A stretch of 64,000 nucleotides of DNA from Cohnella hashimotonis (GTDB lineage: Bacteria > Bacillota > Bacilli > Paenibacillales > Paenibacillaceae), in assembly GCF_030014955.1 (NCBI RefSeq), contig NZ_JAGRPV010000001.1, positions 7,564,001 through 7,628,000 on the forward strand. The letters run 5' to 3'. Positions within the stretch are counted from its first letter, which is position 1; each line of letters starts with the position of its first letter. Both the position numbers and the translations under genes were made by a program. Below are positions 34,409-44,864 of this stretch, one piece after another. A model generated the notes under the pieces. That model worked only from the letters and a program-made list of their open reading frames with translations. It did not search any database and had not been told where the DNA came from.

Positions 34409-36981
34409 ACGGCTACGGCGCGCTCGCAGGCAAGTATCTGAAGCAGCAAAAAAGGCGTACGGTCCTGACGATCGTCGGCATCCTCCTCTCGGTCGCGCTC
34501 ATCAGTGCGCTCGCCACGATGGGCCAGAGCATGAAGGACAACGTGGTCGATCAGACGATTTATGACTATGGCGCTTATGAGATCGGCTACAGCTCCGCAA
34601 CGACTGAGCTGCTGGAGACGCTGCAGCATCATGCGCTCATCAAGAAGGCCGGCGCGATACGCAAAGGCGAGCTTACGGAACTGGCGAAGGGTTACACGCT
34701 CCAGCTCTCGGAGGCGACGACCGCCGGCATCGAGCTGGCGCCGATCCATCTGCTGAAGGGGCGGTTCCCCTCGACAGCAGGGGAAGCCGTCGTCGAGGAG
34801 TGGGCGCTCGCCCAGCTTCCGGGCACGCCGGGACTCGGCGGCAAAGCCGAGCTCGCGAAGCCCGACGGCACCAGACAGACGTACGACATCGTCGGCGTTC
34901 TCAACAATCAGCGCAACAATATGACCTACGGCACCGGCGGCGCCTACACCTGGATCAGCGACGAAGCTGCGCTTACGGCCGTGCCCGGTACGCATTTGTC
35001 CGTCGCGGCTGTATTTAAGAAAGGCGTCAACATCAGCAAGCATCTGCCGGAATTCGAGAAGCTGGGGCCGGACAGCTATTTCGGCACGAATACGCAGCTG
35101 CTCGCCCTGAAGGGGGAGACCGCCGACCGGGGCCTGAACATGACGCTGATCGTCATATTCGGCGTGCTCATCGGCCTTGTCGTCCTGTCGACGATCGCCG
35201 TCATCTACAACGCCTTCAACATCGCCGTGCTCGAGCGCATGCGTCACTTCGGACTGCTGCGCACGATCGGCGCGACGCCGTCGCAGCTGCGCGGCATCGT
35301 GTTCCGCGAGGCCGGCCTGTTGGCGGCGTTAGGCATCCCCGCCGGTCTCGTCGTAGGCTACGGCGGACTCTGGCTCGTGCTTGAACTGATGACTGCGGCT
35401 GGCGCGGACATCCTCACCTTCGAAGGCTTCAAGCTGACGCTGCACGCCTGGATCATCGCCGGCAGCGCGATCGTCGGCCTGCTGGCGGTAATGCTCGCGG
35501 CCTGGCTGCCCGCTCGCAAGGCGAGCCGCGTATCGCCGGTCGATGCGGTCCGCGGCACGGGCAATATCGTGCGCGAGACGTACAGGCGCGTCCGGCTGCC
35601 TTCCGTCCTTCGCATGCTCGGGATCGAGGGCGACATGGCGTCCAAGAACATCCGGCGCAACCGCTCCAAGTTCCGGATCACCGCCTTCTCGATCGTCGTC
35701 AGCATCACGCTGTTTATCGTATTCCATTACTTTGCGCAGGAAGCGTTCAAGGTGGCCGTCAACGACTCGCGGGACGACCAGGTCGCTTTTCAGATGCTGT
35801 CCTCCTTCACGCAGACGCAGACTTCGGACAGCGATCAGTCCGGCAACGTCTCTCAGTCAAAGGAAGACGCGTTCGACGCAAAGACGGTTGCGGACATCGC
35901 GGCGTTATCGGGCGTAGAGCACGTCTACGGCCGCTATAACATGCCGGACGCGACGGTCTACCTGCCGACATCGAGACTGAATCGCGAATTTCTCTCTGCG
36001 ATGGGCGACGACGTCTTCGCCAAGTCGACGCTCGGCGGCGAGGAAGTGCGCTTCGTGCCCGCCTATACGACGCTATACGATGAAGCGCGTCTCGAGCAGG
36101 CTGTTCCGTATCTCGTCTCGGGCACCGCCGATCCGGCGAAACTGTCTGAGGCCGGCGCCGTTCTCATCGTCCAGCGGGTGAAGCCTTTCGTCATCGCGGA
36201 AAACAAGAAGATCAACCTGAACCTCTCCGATTTGAAGATCGGGGACACGCTCTCCCTGAACTTCGGCGATCAGGAGAAGCCCCTGATGCGTCAGGTCAAG
36301 GTCGGCGGCATCCTGAGCCAGGCGCCGTTCAACCCCACGCTGCAGGACAACAGTCTGTACGTCATCGGCACCAAAGAGACGTACGCCGCGCTGCTCAAGG
36401 ACGTGCCGGCGGACAAGGCGCCTTACGGGACCGCCCTGCGCGGCCTCGACATCGCGCTGGCCGACGGCGCGGACGGCAAGCCTGTCAAGCAGGCGCTGCA
36501 AGCGATCGCGGATCAAGACCCGTCCATCCGGCTGGTAGACTTTGTCGAGGAGCAGCGGCAGACGCGGCAGTTCAACGTACAGATGAAAATTTTCATCTAC
36601 GGCTTCCTCGCCGTCATCGGCCTGATCGGCAGCCTGAACATCATTAACACGGTGCAGACGAATCTGATGCTCCGCCGCCGGGAATTCGGCCTGCTTCAGG
36701 CGGTCGGCATGACGATGAAGCAGCTGCGGCGCATGGCGACGCTCGAGGGCGTCTGGTTCGGCGTCATCGGCTCCTTCTGGGGCCTGCTGCTAGGCGTCGG
36801 CATCTGCTTCCTGCTGTACCGCCAGATGAATAACATCGAGGGCATCCCGTTTTCGTTCCCCGTCACGGGCGCGGCCATCTCTTGCGTCTTCGCGCTCGGC
36901 GTCGGACTGCTGTCCGTGCAAGGCCCGCTGCGCAAGATCGCCAAGGCGAGCGTCGTGGAGGAGCTTCGGGAAGAGGCGTGA
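34405..36981 (+). CDS. FtsX-like ABC transporter permease (two-repeat type)
   Basis: An 858-residue permease. TM helix 1 is at about 20-40, followed by an external MacB-like domain to about 245. Three TM helices of a first FtsX domain follow (FGVLIGLVVLSTIAVIYNAF, then about 300-320 and 345-372). A second module has a TM at about 428-445, a second external domain, and three TM helices near the C-terminus (about 730-845). This size and two-FtsX layout exceed BceB (about 650 residues), so it is better called a generic FtsX exporter. Mechanistic role: extrusion of peptides or lipids, or signalling to the kinase. Confidence 0.92.
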
Positions 36982-36997
36982 GTCTTAGAAATAGACC

Positions 36998-37038
36998 AAA
37001 AGGTACGAAGCAGAGGCGTTTCCTGCTTCGTACCTTTT
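36998..37038. terminator. Strong hairpin terminator after permease
   Basis: AAAAGGTACGAAGCAG pairs perfectly over 16 bp with CTGCTTCGTACCTTTT around a nine-base loop, 16 bp after the permease stop. U-runs exist on both strands, so it may serve both directions. Confidence 0.8.
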
Positions 37039-37100
37039 GCATTTCGAGACTATACAGCTTGCACGCCGTAAACGGCGCTCCCCCACCCGTCGTCGCACCA

Positions 37101-37505
37101 AGATAGCGCAATATTGCGCTATTCTCGTACACACGGACCTCACATCGCCCGCCCTCCGCTCACGCGACACTCAAGATAGCACAATATTGCGCTATTCCCG
37201 TACACACGGACCTCACATCACCCGCTCGCCACTCACGTGAGACTCAAGATAGCGCAATATTGCGCTATTCCCGTACACACGGACCTCACATCACCCGCTC
37301 GCCACTCACGTGAGACTCAAGATAGCGCAATATTGCGCTATTCCCGTACACACGGACCTCACATCGCCCGCTCGCCACTCACGTGAGACTCAAGATAGCG
37401 CAATATTGTGCTATTCCCGCACACACAGGCCTCACATCACCCGCTCGCACTCACGCGAGACTCAAGATAGCGCAATATTGCGCTATTCCCGCACACACAG
37501 GCCTC
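37101..37505. repeat. 73-bp tandem array of six 20-bp palindromes
   Basis: The palindrome ATAGCGCAATATTGCGCTAT starts at 37103, 37176, 37249, 37322, 37395 and 37467; four copies are perfect and two have one substitution that spoils one arm. The start-to-start distance is 73, 73, 73, 73 and 72 bp. Each spacer of about 53 bp is itself conserved (ACACACGGACCTCACATC), so it is a true tandem repeat and not a CRISPR array. It lies in the convergent gap between the ABC permease and an AraC regulator, so it is 3' to both genes. No gene is supported in 37039-37578. Confidence 0.92.
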
Positions 37506-37578
37506 ACCTGCACGCACTGGCCTCACCCGTACAGGCCTCACCCGCACGGCCCCCATTCGCCCGCCGCTTGCCTGGGCT

Positions 37579-38505
37579 TCACGCTTCGCCCTGCTTGCTC
37601 CCAAAATGCGAGGCAGCGATATCGCTGCCCCGCCGCTTCGCGCCGGAAGCCCGAAACTCGCTGGGCGTCACGCCCACGCTCGCTTTGAAGGCCCGGCTGA
37701 ACGGATGAATGCCGGAGAACCCTACGTCCTCGGCGATTTGGGTCAGCGTCAGCCGGCTCTCCAGCATTCGCAGCTTCGCCTGTTCGATCCGGACGTGCGT
37801 CACGTATTTGTGGACAGTGGTCTTGAGCTGATCCTTAAATAGCGCGCACAAATGATTGGCGGAAATGCCCGCTTGCGCGCCGATGCCGGCATTATCCAAC
37901 TGCGGATCCCCGTAGCGCTTGTTGATGTAGGCCAGGCTTTTTTCGATGGACACCCAGCTTCTGGTCATCTTCCCCTCGCGGCCCTGCCCCTCGGCCTGGC
38001 ACTTGAAGAACGCGTACAACAGCTCCGTGCAGAGCGCCTTCAGCAAAAGCGATCCGTGCGGGCCGCCGCCGTCGGCATGCACCTGTAGCATCGTCATGAG
38101 CCTGCGCTTCAGCTCGAACCGGTCCTGCGGCCGCACATGGGCGATCGGCACGATCGATGCCAGCGCCGTCTCCTTTTCCGCGACCGCCCGCTGCCTGTCC
38201 GTCATCGTGCCAAGCTCTCTCCACGTGCTCCGCTCTTTGTCATAATAAAGATCGAAGTGGCAAACCCACTGAATCAAAGGAATATCCGAAGCCGAGCGGA
38301 TAATATGGGGCATGAAGGACGGCATCAGCAGCAGGTCCCCCTCCTTGACCGCATACTTCACCCCGTTCAGGATGAAGTCGGCCTCCCCCTGCTCGACATA
38401 CGTAAACACATGGTCGTAATCGATCCACTCCCCGTACAGGGCAGCGGACTCCGACACTTTGACCGCCCGCACGAAAGGAGAGACGGTATGCATCCAAGCT
38501 TCCAT
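37579..38505 (-). CDS. AraC family transcriptional regulator
   Basis: A 308-residue regulator. The N-terminal cupin-like sugar-binding domain (about 20-150) shows the family patterns FTYVEQGEADFILNG and LLLMPSFMPHII. The C-terminal AraC domain (about 190-290) ends in LTQIAEDVGFSGIHPFSRAFKASVGVTPSEF. The start is ATG at 38505. Its stop faces the palindrome array. The gene lies 44 bp after an MDR dehydrogenase on the same strand; both precede the array and follow the large hydrolase gene, so control of this carbohydrate locus is likely. Confidence 0.92.
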   Translation of the reverse strand: MEAWMHTVSPFVRAVKVSESAALYGEWIDYDHVFTYVEQGEADFILNGVKYAVKEGDLLLMPSFMPHIIRSASDIPLIQWVCHFDLYYDKERSTWRELGTMTDRQRAVAEKETALASIVPIAHVRPQDRFELKRRLMTMLQVHADGGGPHGSLLLKALCTELLYAFFKCQAEGQGREGKMTRSWVSIEKSLAYINKRYGDPQLDNAGIGAQAGISANHLCALFKDQLKTTVHKYVTHVRIEQAKLRMLESRLTLTQIAEDVGFSGIHPFSRAFKASVGVTPSEFRASGAKRRGSDIAASHFGSKQGEA

Positions 38506-38549
38506 CGCCCGCCACTCCCCATTTGAAAGGCGCTATCCTGTCCCGATTG

Positions 38550-39560
38550 CTACTGCCGCCAATCGAACAAGACGCCGTGATAACGATCCTTGTCGAATCG
38601 GAGCCCCTCATACGCGGACGGCGCTTCCTCCGGTTTCAACACGTGGCTGATCAACGGCTCGATCTTCAGCTTGCCGCGCTGCATGAGGTCGAACACGATC
38701 CGGGAATTGCGCACCATGGAATGCTTGACGAACGGGTCCGGCTCGACCGGGAAACGCCACTCGTGCGCGCCCTTGAACGTGATGCAGCCGCGATCGTTCA
38801 GGTGGCAATAGTTGAGCACGTCCGTCAGGTCCGCGTTGTGCGCGCCCCGCGGGCTGCCGAGCAGGATGAGCTCTCCCGACCTGGCGATCCAGCCCAGGCT
38901 GTCGGCCGCGACCTTGGATAGTCCCGTCGCCTCGATATGCGTCGAGACGCCGACGCCGCCCGTCCATTCGGCCACCCGCGCCTTCCCCTCGCCCAAGCTG
39001 CTATCATAGGTCTCGAACAAGCCGCAGATCTCGGCGATGCGCCGGCGCTCGGCGGACAAGTCCATCCCGATGACGTCCGCGCCTTGCAGCTGGGCCAGCT
39101 GCGCCGCCATGTTGCCGATTAATCCGAGCCCGGTGACGCTGACCGCATCGCCAAGCTCTATATTAGAAACCCGTACCGAGGTGAAGGCTACCGTCGCCAT
39201 GCGCGTGAACGGCACCCACCGCAGGTCCAAGCCAGCGGGAACCTCCAGAAACGTGCCTCGCGTCGAGACGACCTGATAGCGGGAATGGTCTCCGTAATGA
39301 AAAACGATATCCCCTCTGTTCCAGCGCCGCTCATCCCCGACCGTCTCGACGATCTCGCTGACGGATGCGTAACCCGGCGTTCCCGGCATCCCGAACCAGC
39401 TCTCGTTGCCGGACAGGCAGGCCAGCTCCGTGCCCGGGCTGATCAGCGTATACAGCTTCTTGACGACGACCTCGTCGGCCGCCAGCGCCGGCGCGGCGAA
39501 TGTTCCCTCTTGGACCTCGACCTGCCACGGCTTCGTGAACGCGATGCTTTGGTTGATCAT
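38550..39560 (-). CDS. Medium-chain dehydrogenase/reductase (zinc-binding alcohol dehydrogenase family)
   Basis: A 336-residue MDR enzyme. The N-terminal GroES-like fold (LISPGTELACLSG, GYASVSEIVETVGD) is followed by a Rossmann domain (VTGLGLIGNMAAQLA, a variant of the GxGxxG motif). The zinc-ligand Cys/His residues of classical alcohol dehydrogenases are not evident, so it may be a zinc-free member. The start is ATG at 39560, behind AAAGGG; a GTG three codons earlier is too close to it. It is probably co-transcribed with the AraC regulator. A sugar or polyol dehydrogenase role is possible in this context. Confidence 0.85.
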   Translation of the reverse strand: MINQSIAFTKPWQVEVQEGTFAAPALAADEVVVKKLYTLISPGTELACLSGNESWFGMPGTPGYASVSEIVETVGDERRWNRGDIVFHYGDHSRYQVVSTRGTFLEVPAGLDLRWVPFTRMATVAFTSVRVSNIELGDAVSVTGLGLIGNMAAQLAQLQGADVIGMDLSAERRRIAEICGLFETYDSSLGEGKARVAEWTGGVGVSTHIEATGLSKVAADSLGWIARSGELILLGSPRGAHNADLTDVLNYCHLNDRGCITFKGAHEWRFPVEPDPFVKHSMVRNSRIVFDLMQRGKLKIEPLISHVLKPEEAPSAYEGLRFDKDRYHGVLFDWRQ

Positions 39561-39571
39561 CGTTGCCACAC

Positions 39572-39591
39572 CCTTTAGTTTACTTTAGTTT
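39572..39591 (-). promoter_or_regulatory. 10-bp tandem direct repeat in MDR promoter region
   Basis: CTTTAGTTTA at 39572-39581 is followed by CTTTAGTTTG at 39582-39591. On the minus strand it overlaps a candidate -10 TAAACT with -35 TTGAAA 16 bp upstream. One-turn direct repeats at this position could be an AraC-type half-site pair. Confidence 0.4.
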
Positions 39592-39668
39592 GCGTTCCTT
39601 TCAATGTAACCATTTCGGGCAGGGAAGTCTTTAAGATAAACCCCGATCATTTATCAAAAAGTAAGGGA

Positions 39669-39702
39669 CGGCCTCCGGATTCAAAAGCGAATCCGGAAGC
39701 CG
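39669..39702 (-). terminator. Rho-independent terminator of the hydrolase gene
   Basis: On the minus strand CGGC-TTCCGGATTC pairs with GAATCCGG-AGGCCG around a GCTTTT loop, and a U-run (CTTTTTG) follows. It lies 10 bp after the hydrolase stop. Confidence 0.75.
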
Positions 39703-39711
39703 CCTGCCAGC

Positions 39712-42700
39712 TTAACCGACCGCAGTTACGTCCATAACCTCGCTCTCCGTCTTGCCCGCCGCATTGATCAGCTCAGCCCGGTAATGATAGACGCCCGGTG
39801 TCCTCCCGGACACGGCGGTCACAGCCGTCTGCGCGTCAGGCGTATGACCGCTCAGCGTCTGCTCGTCGATCAGCTGCCCGTTCTCGTAGAGCCTGTACTT
39901 GGCGCCGTTGGTCCCCCACCACATATTCATCGTGACCTTGTACGTCCCGTCGCCGTCCCAGTTGTCGTTCGCCAGCGCCGGCTTGCCCGGATTGGCGTCG
40001 CTGACGATGACCGTATGCGGATCGCAGGCGGTAGAGCCGAGTGCATTGACCAGCTCGCAGGTATAGACGTAGGTGCCGTTCTGCCTTCCCGTCAGCTCGA
40101 TCGTCGCCTGCTGAGCGGCTGGAGAAGCGTCCTTGAGCGCCGTGATATCGATCGGGACGCCATTCTCGTACAGCTTGTATTGCGTGCCGTTCGCGCCCCA
40201 CCACATGTTCATGGTGACGGCGTAGCTGCCGTCGCGCAGGCCGCTATAGCCGCCGGTGTCGGACAACGCCGGCTTCCCCGGCTTGGCGCTCGCCAGCACG
40301 GCCGGCGTATAAGGCCCCGTGCGGACGAACTTGATGCCGTCGGCCAACACGAAGTTGCTGGTGAGGTGACCGTTCGCGATAGACACGCTGCCCGTGGAGC
40401 CCTGCAGGAACGCGAAGGTGCCGATTTTGTTCCACTTCCCCCCGTTCTTCGACTGATCCACGAGAATAGCTGTCGTCCCCTCCGCGTCGCGGATCGTGAA
40501 CGGCGCGTCCGTCGGACCCGCGGTCGTGTGATGCCACTCGTACACGTCGTACATGCCCGCTTCCGGAATAGGCGGCGTATACGTAGCCCTTGCGCCTCCG
40601 CCTCTTGTCGTGTTCAGCGCGAAGTCCCCTTTGAACGCCCCCGCGTTCACGCCGGTGTTCCGCCAAGAGGCATCCGAGAAGACGACGCCGGAGGCATCCT
40701 TGTTGTCCATCTCGATCGTTACGTTATCCGGTATGCGCGCAAAGGAGACGTTGTCGAACGACACCTTGCCGCTGCCGGCGCGAATCCCGATCCGGACGGA
40801 GATGTCCGTCTTAGCCGGCACGACGACGGTCTGCGCGTAATAGGCGTATTGGCCGGTCAGCGTAACCGAAGGAAGCAGGTGCAAGCGATTCCCGTCCGTC
40901 ACGTCGAGCGCGGGACGAACGCCCGTGCCGCCGTCCAGCTGCTTGATGTAGGCCGACAGCGCGTAAGTGCCCGGTTCGAGCGCGGTAAACGACTGCGTCA
41001 TATCGGTACACCCGCCCGGTGCCCCCGCCGAGTCGAACGTCAGCGCATACGCGCCCTGGAACGGGCTCGTCGCGTTGACATACGCGTTCGTGCCATAGGC
41101 GCCCTCGCCCATTTGCCAGCGGCTCAAGAGAGCGGAGGCGGGGTTCCCCGCGGGATCGCCCGATAGCGACTCGAAGTCGCCGTTGGCGAATTGTGGAAGC
41201 AAGTCGCCCGTCCTGACCAGCTTGATGCCGTCCGCCAGAATAAAGTTGCCGGTAGTGGCGGCGAAGTTATTCGTAATGACGATACTGCCCGTCGCGCCCG
41301 CTTCGAAAGGATAACTGCCGATGAGATTCCATTTGCCGCCGGTGGTTCCCGTTTGATTTACGGTCGTCTGCGCAGTTCCGTTCGCGTGGTGGATCGTGAA
41401 CGGAGCCGCCGTCGAACCGGTCGTCACGTGATGCCATTCGTAAACGTCGTACATACCTGCAAGCGGAATATTCGGCGTATACGTGACGCTCGCATTGCCG
41501 TCATGGCTCGTATTCACCGCAAAGGTGCCCTTGTTCGCGCCGGCATTCGTCTTCGTATTGTCCCATGCGCTGCCGGGCACGGTACTGGCAAACGTCACGC
41601 CCGACGCATCCGAATTGTCCATCAGGATCTCCGCGTCATCCGGCACGCGCTCGAACGACACATCGTCGAAGTCGAGGCGGCCGCTGCCGGACAAGATGCC
41701 GATATTGACCGTCAGATTCATCGGATTTTCGACGACGAACGGCTTGGCATAGTACGCATACTCGCCCGTCAGCGCGACCGGCGCCAACTGATGGTCGTTC
41801 GTCCCGTCCCAGACGTTCAGCTCGGGCTGGACGTCCGCTCCACCCGCCGACTTGCGGATGTGCGCGGACAGCGCATAGGTACCCGGCTCCGAGACGGCGA
41901 ACGATTGGCTCATGAACACGCGCCCCGACGCAACGCCTGCGGAATTGAACGCCATGGCGTTCGCGCCTTCGTGAGGACCGTTTTTGTTCACGTAGGCGTT
42001 TGTCCCGTAAACGCCCGCGACCATATGCCAGTTGTCGGCCGTGACGGCCGCCGGGCCGCCCATCGGATCGCCCGACAGCTGCTCGAAGCCGCCGTTGTGG
42101 ATCCACGGCCCCACGGCGGCATCGAGACCGGCAATCTGCAGCGGCTCGCTGCTGACGATGAACAGCGTATCCTTCTTGAACACCGAGCCGTCCGCCTGCA
42201 CCGGCACGGCGTTCCCGTAATTGTCGACCACCCGGAGGATCTTATTCGCGTTGCCGATCATGACGTTCATCGGCTGGCTGTCCGCCGACAGCACGCTCAG
42301 GTACTTTCCGTCCGTCCGGAGCATGTAATGCTTGACGGGAAGCAGCGCTTCTTTTGGAAAGTTAGAATAAGAGCCGACGTAAGCGGCGACCTTGCGTATT
42401 TCGTTTTGCAGCACCGCGGTCGTCTGAAAGACTTCCGACGGAGACAAGGTGAAGCGGTTGACGAACATATTATCGCCAGGATGACCCATCGTGAAGTACT
42501 TGTCGAATCCATTGCTCAGGAAGTCCAAGTACTTGTTGACCGTGTCATACAGCTTCTTCGCCGTGGTCAGAGCCGTCAAAGGGTAGTACTCCCCCTGCCA
42601 CAGCTGCAGGTCGGGATGATTCGCCTTCGCATCCCGGTAAGCCGCCAGCACGTCGTTCTTGATGTCCCCCGTACCTGAATAGCCGTGAATGTTGAAGATG

Positions 42701-44529
42701 TCGTAATAGCCGGCATAAGGCTCCTGGAGCGCATCGATCGTCATCTGGCGGTCGGCGGACGTGCCCGCGACAGGCGAAAAGCCGCTTGTCGAGACATACA
42801 GCTCCAGCGCTTCGCCCGTATCGGCTTCGTACTCGGACTTCACCCGCTCCGCCTGCTCGTGGGCGAGCTGGAGCATCCGGAAATACTCGGCCTTCGTGCC
42901 CGAGAAGCTGGCCGCCAGATAGGGCGGATGGAAGTTGGCTTCGTTGCCGATCTCGAAGTATTTGACCTTGCCCGCGTAGCGCTTCATCGTCTGATAGACG
43001 TAATCCGCCCAATCGTCCCCCGCGCCGGGGACGCCGTTCTGGGACAGAACGTCTTGGGAAACGTAGCGGTCGGCGATGTATTGGTAGTAGGACGGATATC
43101 CCGCTGCCGGAATCGCGCTGACCGGCGACCGCGTCGACGCCCAGTTCGGCGGATTGCCGAGCACGGCCAGCACGTCCATGCCCGCTTCGTTCGCGGCGTC
43201 CACGTACTGATCCGCGTGCTCCCAAGTGTACTGCCCTTGCGTAGGCTCGACCGCGTACCAGAGGAAGACGCGCGAGTCCTCCCAAGCCCTGGTCGCGTTC
43301 GTGTTGATCAGGGCCCAAGGCGACATGCTGTCCTTGTAGTCGGAATGCGTGCCGTAGTAGTCCGCATACACGCCGTCGGCAACCGAAGTCTCGTTGGCAG
43401 GCAGTTTGGATATTGCGCTTTTGTAGACGATAGCGTCGCCGGCACCCGAGCTGACGGTCGTCTCCAGGTTCCAGAATCCGACCTTGCCGGCCAGCTCGGG
43501 CAGCGGAAGCTCCTCGATTCTATACAGTCCGTCCGCCGGCACGGTCACGGATTGCGTATGGGTAAACGCCACGGCGCCTTCCGGATCGGTCGCCCGGACG
43601 GCGACATCGTACGTTCGGGCCGCGGTGCCGTAGTTGACCGTCATGACGGGATAGACCGCCTCTGCCTGTTTGGCGAACACTTGCTTGTCGTTGCGGAAGG
43701 CCGGCTTGGCGACGCTGTAACCCGACGAAGCCTGCCAAGGCGTCTCGAATTTCTCCGTCTGCGCGGGTTGGCCCAGCGTAATATCGCCAAGCAGAGACGT
43801 ATCCGTGCCTTGGCTAAACGAGGCGGTGCCCGTCTCGAGCTCGCTGGCCGCGAGCGCCCGCGTCGAGACTTTCAGGTTGCTGACATTGTAGAGCGCGCCC
43901 CGCTCTACGGTGAATTCGTAGGGCATGAATTTCTCCTGCACCGGATCGATGTTGTACGATTGCTTGGCAAGCTGTTGGCCATCCTTATAGATCGCTGCGT
44001 AGCCGTTGGGCCCCAGCTTCCATACGAACGCGAGGTTAAAGGACTGGCCGACCGTATAGTTCAAGCTGGCAGGCTGCGCGTACGCGAACGCCCCCGTCGT
44101 GCCGGAACCGTTCTTGACGAAAAAAGTCAGCGGCTGTGCGTAGTTCGTACCCGTCGGCTTGCTGGTTGGCGGAGGAATGTGCGCGTTTATCAGCGTATTG
44201 CCGGGTCCGCCCTGCTCTGGAATGACGCGGAACAGGAAGTCGTACCAGTCGCCGAATTCCTCGTACGGCTTGTCGAGACGCACCGTCATCTCGATCGTGC
44301 CTTCATTGGGATTGAGGATGCCCGGCGCAAAGTCGCGGTACCAAGTCTCGTTGGGGATAAAGTAGTCGGCTTGGTTCGGGACGCTCGTCGCAAGCGTAGA
44401 AGCAGCTGCCGATGCCCCCTTCTGCACCGCCGTTGCCGGCGAGACAATCGTCAGCAGCAGGAGCAGACAAACTGCCAACCGTGCGATTTTCCCCTTGCCA
44501 GCCGCTGACCGTAAAGCTTTTTTCTCCAT
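39712..44529 (-). CDS. Large secreted multidomain glycoside hydrolase (clan A TIM barrel, GH39/GH5-like)
   Basis: About 1605 residues with a Sec signal peptide (to about 40). Module 1 (about 50-235) is a LamG/concanavalin-like sandwich. A second beta-sandwich follows (about 260-385). The TIM barrel (about 390-740) has [10 protein letters not shown], giving the probable acid/base Glu after Asn, and WQGEYYPL with the probable nucleophile Glu. Two near-identical modules of about 290 residues (about 820-1110 and 1115-1405) each consist of a CBM4/9-like domain plus a golvesin C-terminal-like domain ([16 protein letters not shown]). Two FN3/ChiC-like repeats end the protein (YKLYENG, YRLYENG). The start is ATG at 44529, behind GGAGG. 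The substrate is probably a plant or algal polysaccharide; activity is not deducible. Confidence 0.85.
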   Translation of the reverse strand: MEKKALRSAAGKGKIARLAVCLLLLLTIVSPATAVQKGASAAASTLATSVPNQADYFIPNETWYRDFAPGILNPNEGTIEMTVRLDKPYEEFGDWYDFLFRVIPEQGGPGNTLINAHIPPPTSKPTGTNYAQPLTFFVKNGSGTTGAFAYAQPASLNYTVGQSFNLAFVWKLGPNGYAAIYKDGQQLAKQSYNIDPVQEKFMPYEFTVERGALYNVSNLKVSTRALAASELETGTASFSQGTDTSLLGDITLGQPAQTEKFETPWQASSGYSVAKPAFRNDKQVFAKQAEAVYPVMTVNYGTAARTYDVAVRATDPEGAVAFTHTQSVTVPADGLYRIEELPLPELAGKVGFWNLETTVSSGAGDAIVYKSAISKLPANETSVADGVYADYYGTHSDYKDSMSPWALINTNATRAWEDSRVFLWYAVEPTQGQYTWEHADQYVDAANEAGMDVLAVLGNPPNWASTRSPVSAIPAAGYPSYYQYIADRYVSQDVLSQNGVPGAGDDWADYVYQTMKRYAGKVKYFEIGNEANFHPPYLAASFSGTKAEYFRMLQLAHEQAERVKSEYEADTGEALELYVSTSGFSPVAGTSADRQMTIDALQEPYAGYYDIFNIHGYSGTGDIKNDVLAAYRDAKANHPDLQLWQGEYYPLTALTTAKKLYDTVNKYLDFLSNGFDKYFTMGHPGDNMFVNRFTLSPSEVFQTTAVLQNEIRKVAAYVGSYSNFPKEALLPVKHYMLRTDGKYLSVLSADSQPMNVMIGNANKILRVVDNYGNAVPVQADGSVFKKDTLFIVSSEPLQIAGLDAAVGPWIHNGGFEQLSGDPMGGPAAVTADNWHMVAGVYGTNAYVNKNGPHEGANAMAFNSAGVASGRVFMSQSFAVSEPGTYALSAHIRKSAGGADVQPELNVWDGTNDHQLAPVALTGEYAYYAKPFVVENPMNLTVNIGILSGSGRLDFDDVSFERVPDDAEILMDNSDASGVTFASTVPGSAWDNTKTNAGANKGTFAVNTSHDGNASVTYTPNIPLAGMYDVYEWHHVTTGSTAAPFTIHHANGTAQTTVNQTGTTGGKWNLIGSYPFEAGATGSIVITNNFAATTGNFILADGIKLVRTGDLLPQFANGDFESLSGDPAGNPASALLSRWQMGEGAYGTNAYVNATSPFQGAYALTFDSAGAPGGCTDMTQSFTALEPGTYALSAYIKQLDGGTGVRPALDVTDGNRLHLLPSVTLTGQYAYYAQTVVVPAKTDISVRIGIRAGSGKVSFDNVSFARIPDNVTIEMDNKDASGVVFSDASWRNTGVNAGAFKGDFALNTTRGGGARATYTPPIPEAGMYDVYEWHHTTAGPTDAPFTIRDAEGTTAILVDQSKNGGKWNKIGTFAFLQGSTGSVSIANGHLTSNFVLADGIKFVRTGPYTPAVLASAKPGKPALSDTGGYSGLRDGSYAVTMNMWWGANGTQYKLYENGVPIDITALKDASPAAQQATIELTGRQNGTYVYTCELVNALGSTACDPHTVIVSDANPGKPALANDNWDGDGTYKVTMNMWWGTNGAKYRLYENGQLIDEQTLSGHTPDAQTAVTAVSGRTPGVYHYRAELINAAGKTESEVMDVTAVG

Positions 44530-44579
44530 CTTCATTTTCCTCCGTTTCGGTCGGATGTGTGGCCCGCATGGAGGGTGAA

Positions 44580-44593
44580 TGTAATCGCTTCCA
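44580..44593. promoter_or_regulatory. cre-like site upstream of hydrolase gene
   Basis: TGTAATCGCTTCCA fits the cre consensus TGWNANCGNTNWCA with one mismatch. It lies about 50 bp upstream of the hydrolase ATG, a position for CcpA repression. The rest of the gap to 44760 shows no gene. Confidence 0.4.
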
Positions 44594-44760
44594 TTTGGAC
44601 ATTCCCACTATAAGCAACGGCGGAACCTGCGAAAACGGGATAAAGCTACGATTAGGTGGCGAAACTTATCGACCTTGCGCGGTTTTTCCGGCTAACTCGC
44701 CGCTCCAGGCCCCCTCCCCCAGCTATCCTTCCGCCCCAGTCGCTAGCTTGAAGCCGCAAT

Positions 44761-44799
44761 AAAAAATCCCGGCCCCCTCGCTTGGAGGGCAACCGGGAT
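44761..44799 (-). terminator. Rho-independent terminator of the oligosaccharide importer operon
   Basis: On the minus strand ATCCCGG and GCCCTCC pair with GAGGGGGC and CGGGAT, followed by a six-base U-run. It lies about 65 bp after the substrate-binding lipoprotein stop. Confidence 0.8.
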
Positions 44800-44822
44800 C
44801 GCAGTCTTTACGTGGCAACCCT

Positions 44823-44864
44823 ACTACGCAACCTTTACTACGCAGTCTTTACTACGCAGCCTTC
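44823..44864. repeat. Tandem repeat, 14 bp x 3
   Basis: Three head-to-tail 14-bp units beginning ACTACGCA (44823, 44837, 44851) directly follow the substrate-binding lipoprotein stop codon at 44863. The last unit touches the stop. They lie in the 3' untranslated RNA ahead of the terminator. Confidence 0.75.

Noticed and set aside
37101..37505. CRISPR array
   Set aside because: The spacers are themselves near-identical tandem copies and no cas gene is in the window, so it is a minisatellite-type array.
37037..37708. Short + strand reading frames over the palindrome array, containing KIAQYCAI-type peptides
   Set aside because: The 73-bp period is not a multiple of three, so the peptides come from the repeat and change frame in each copy; no ribosome-binding site is present.
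41191..44508. Two long + strand open frames opposite the hydrolase gene
   Set aside because: Arg/Val/His-rich shadow translations of a GC-rich gene; the minus strand has signal peptide, domains and terminator.
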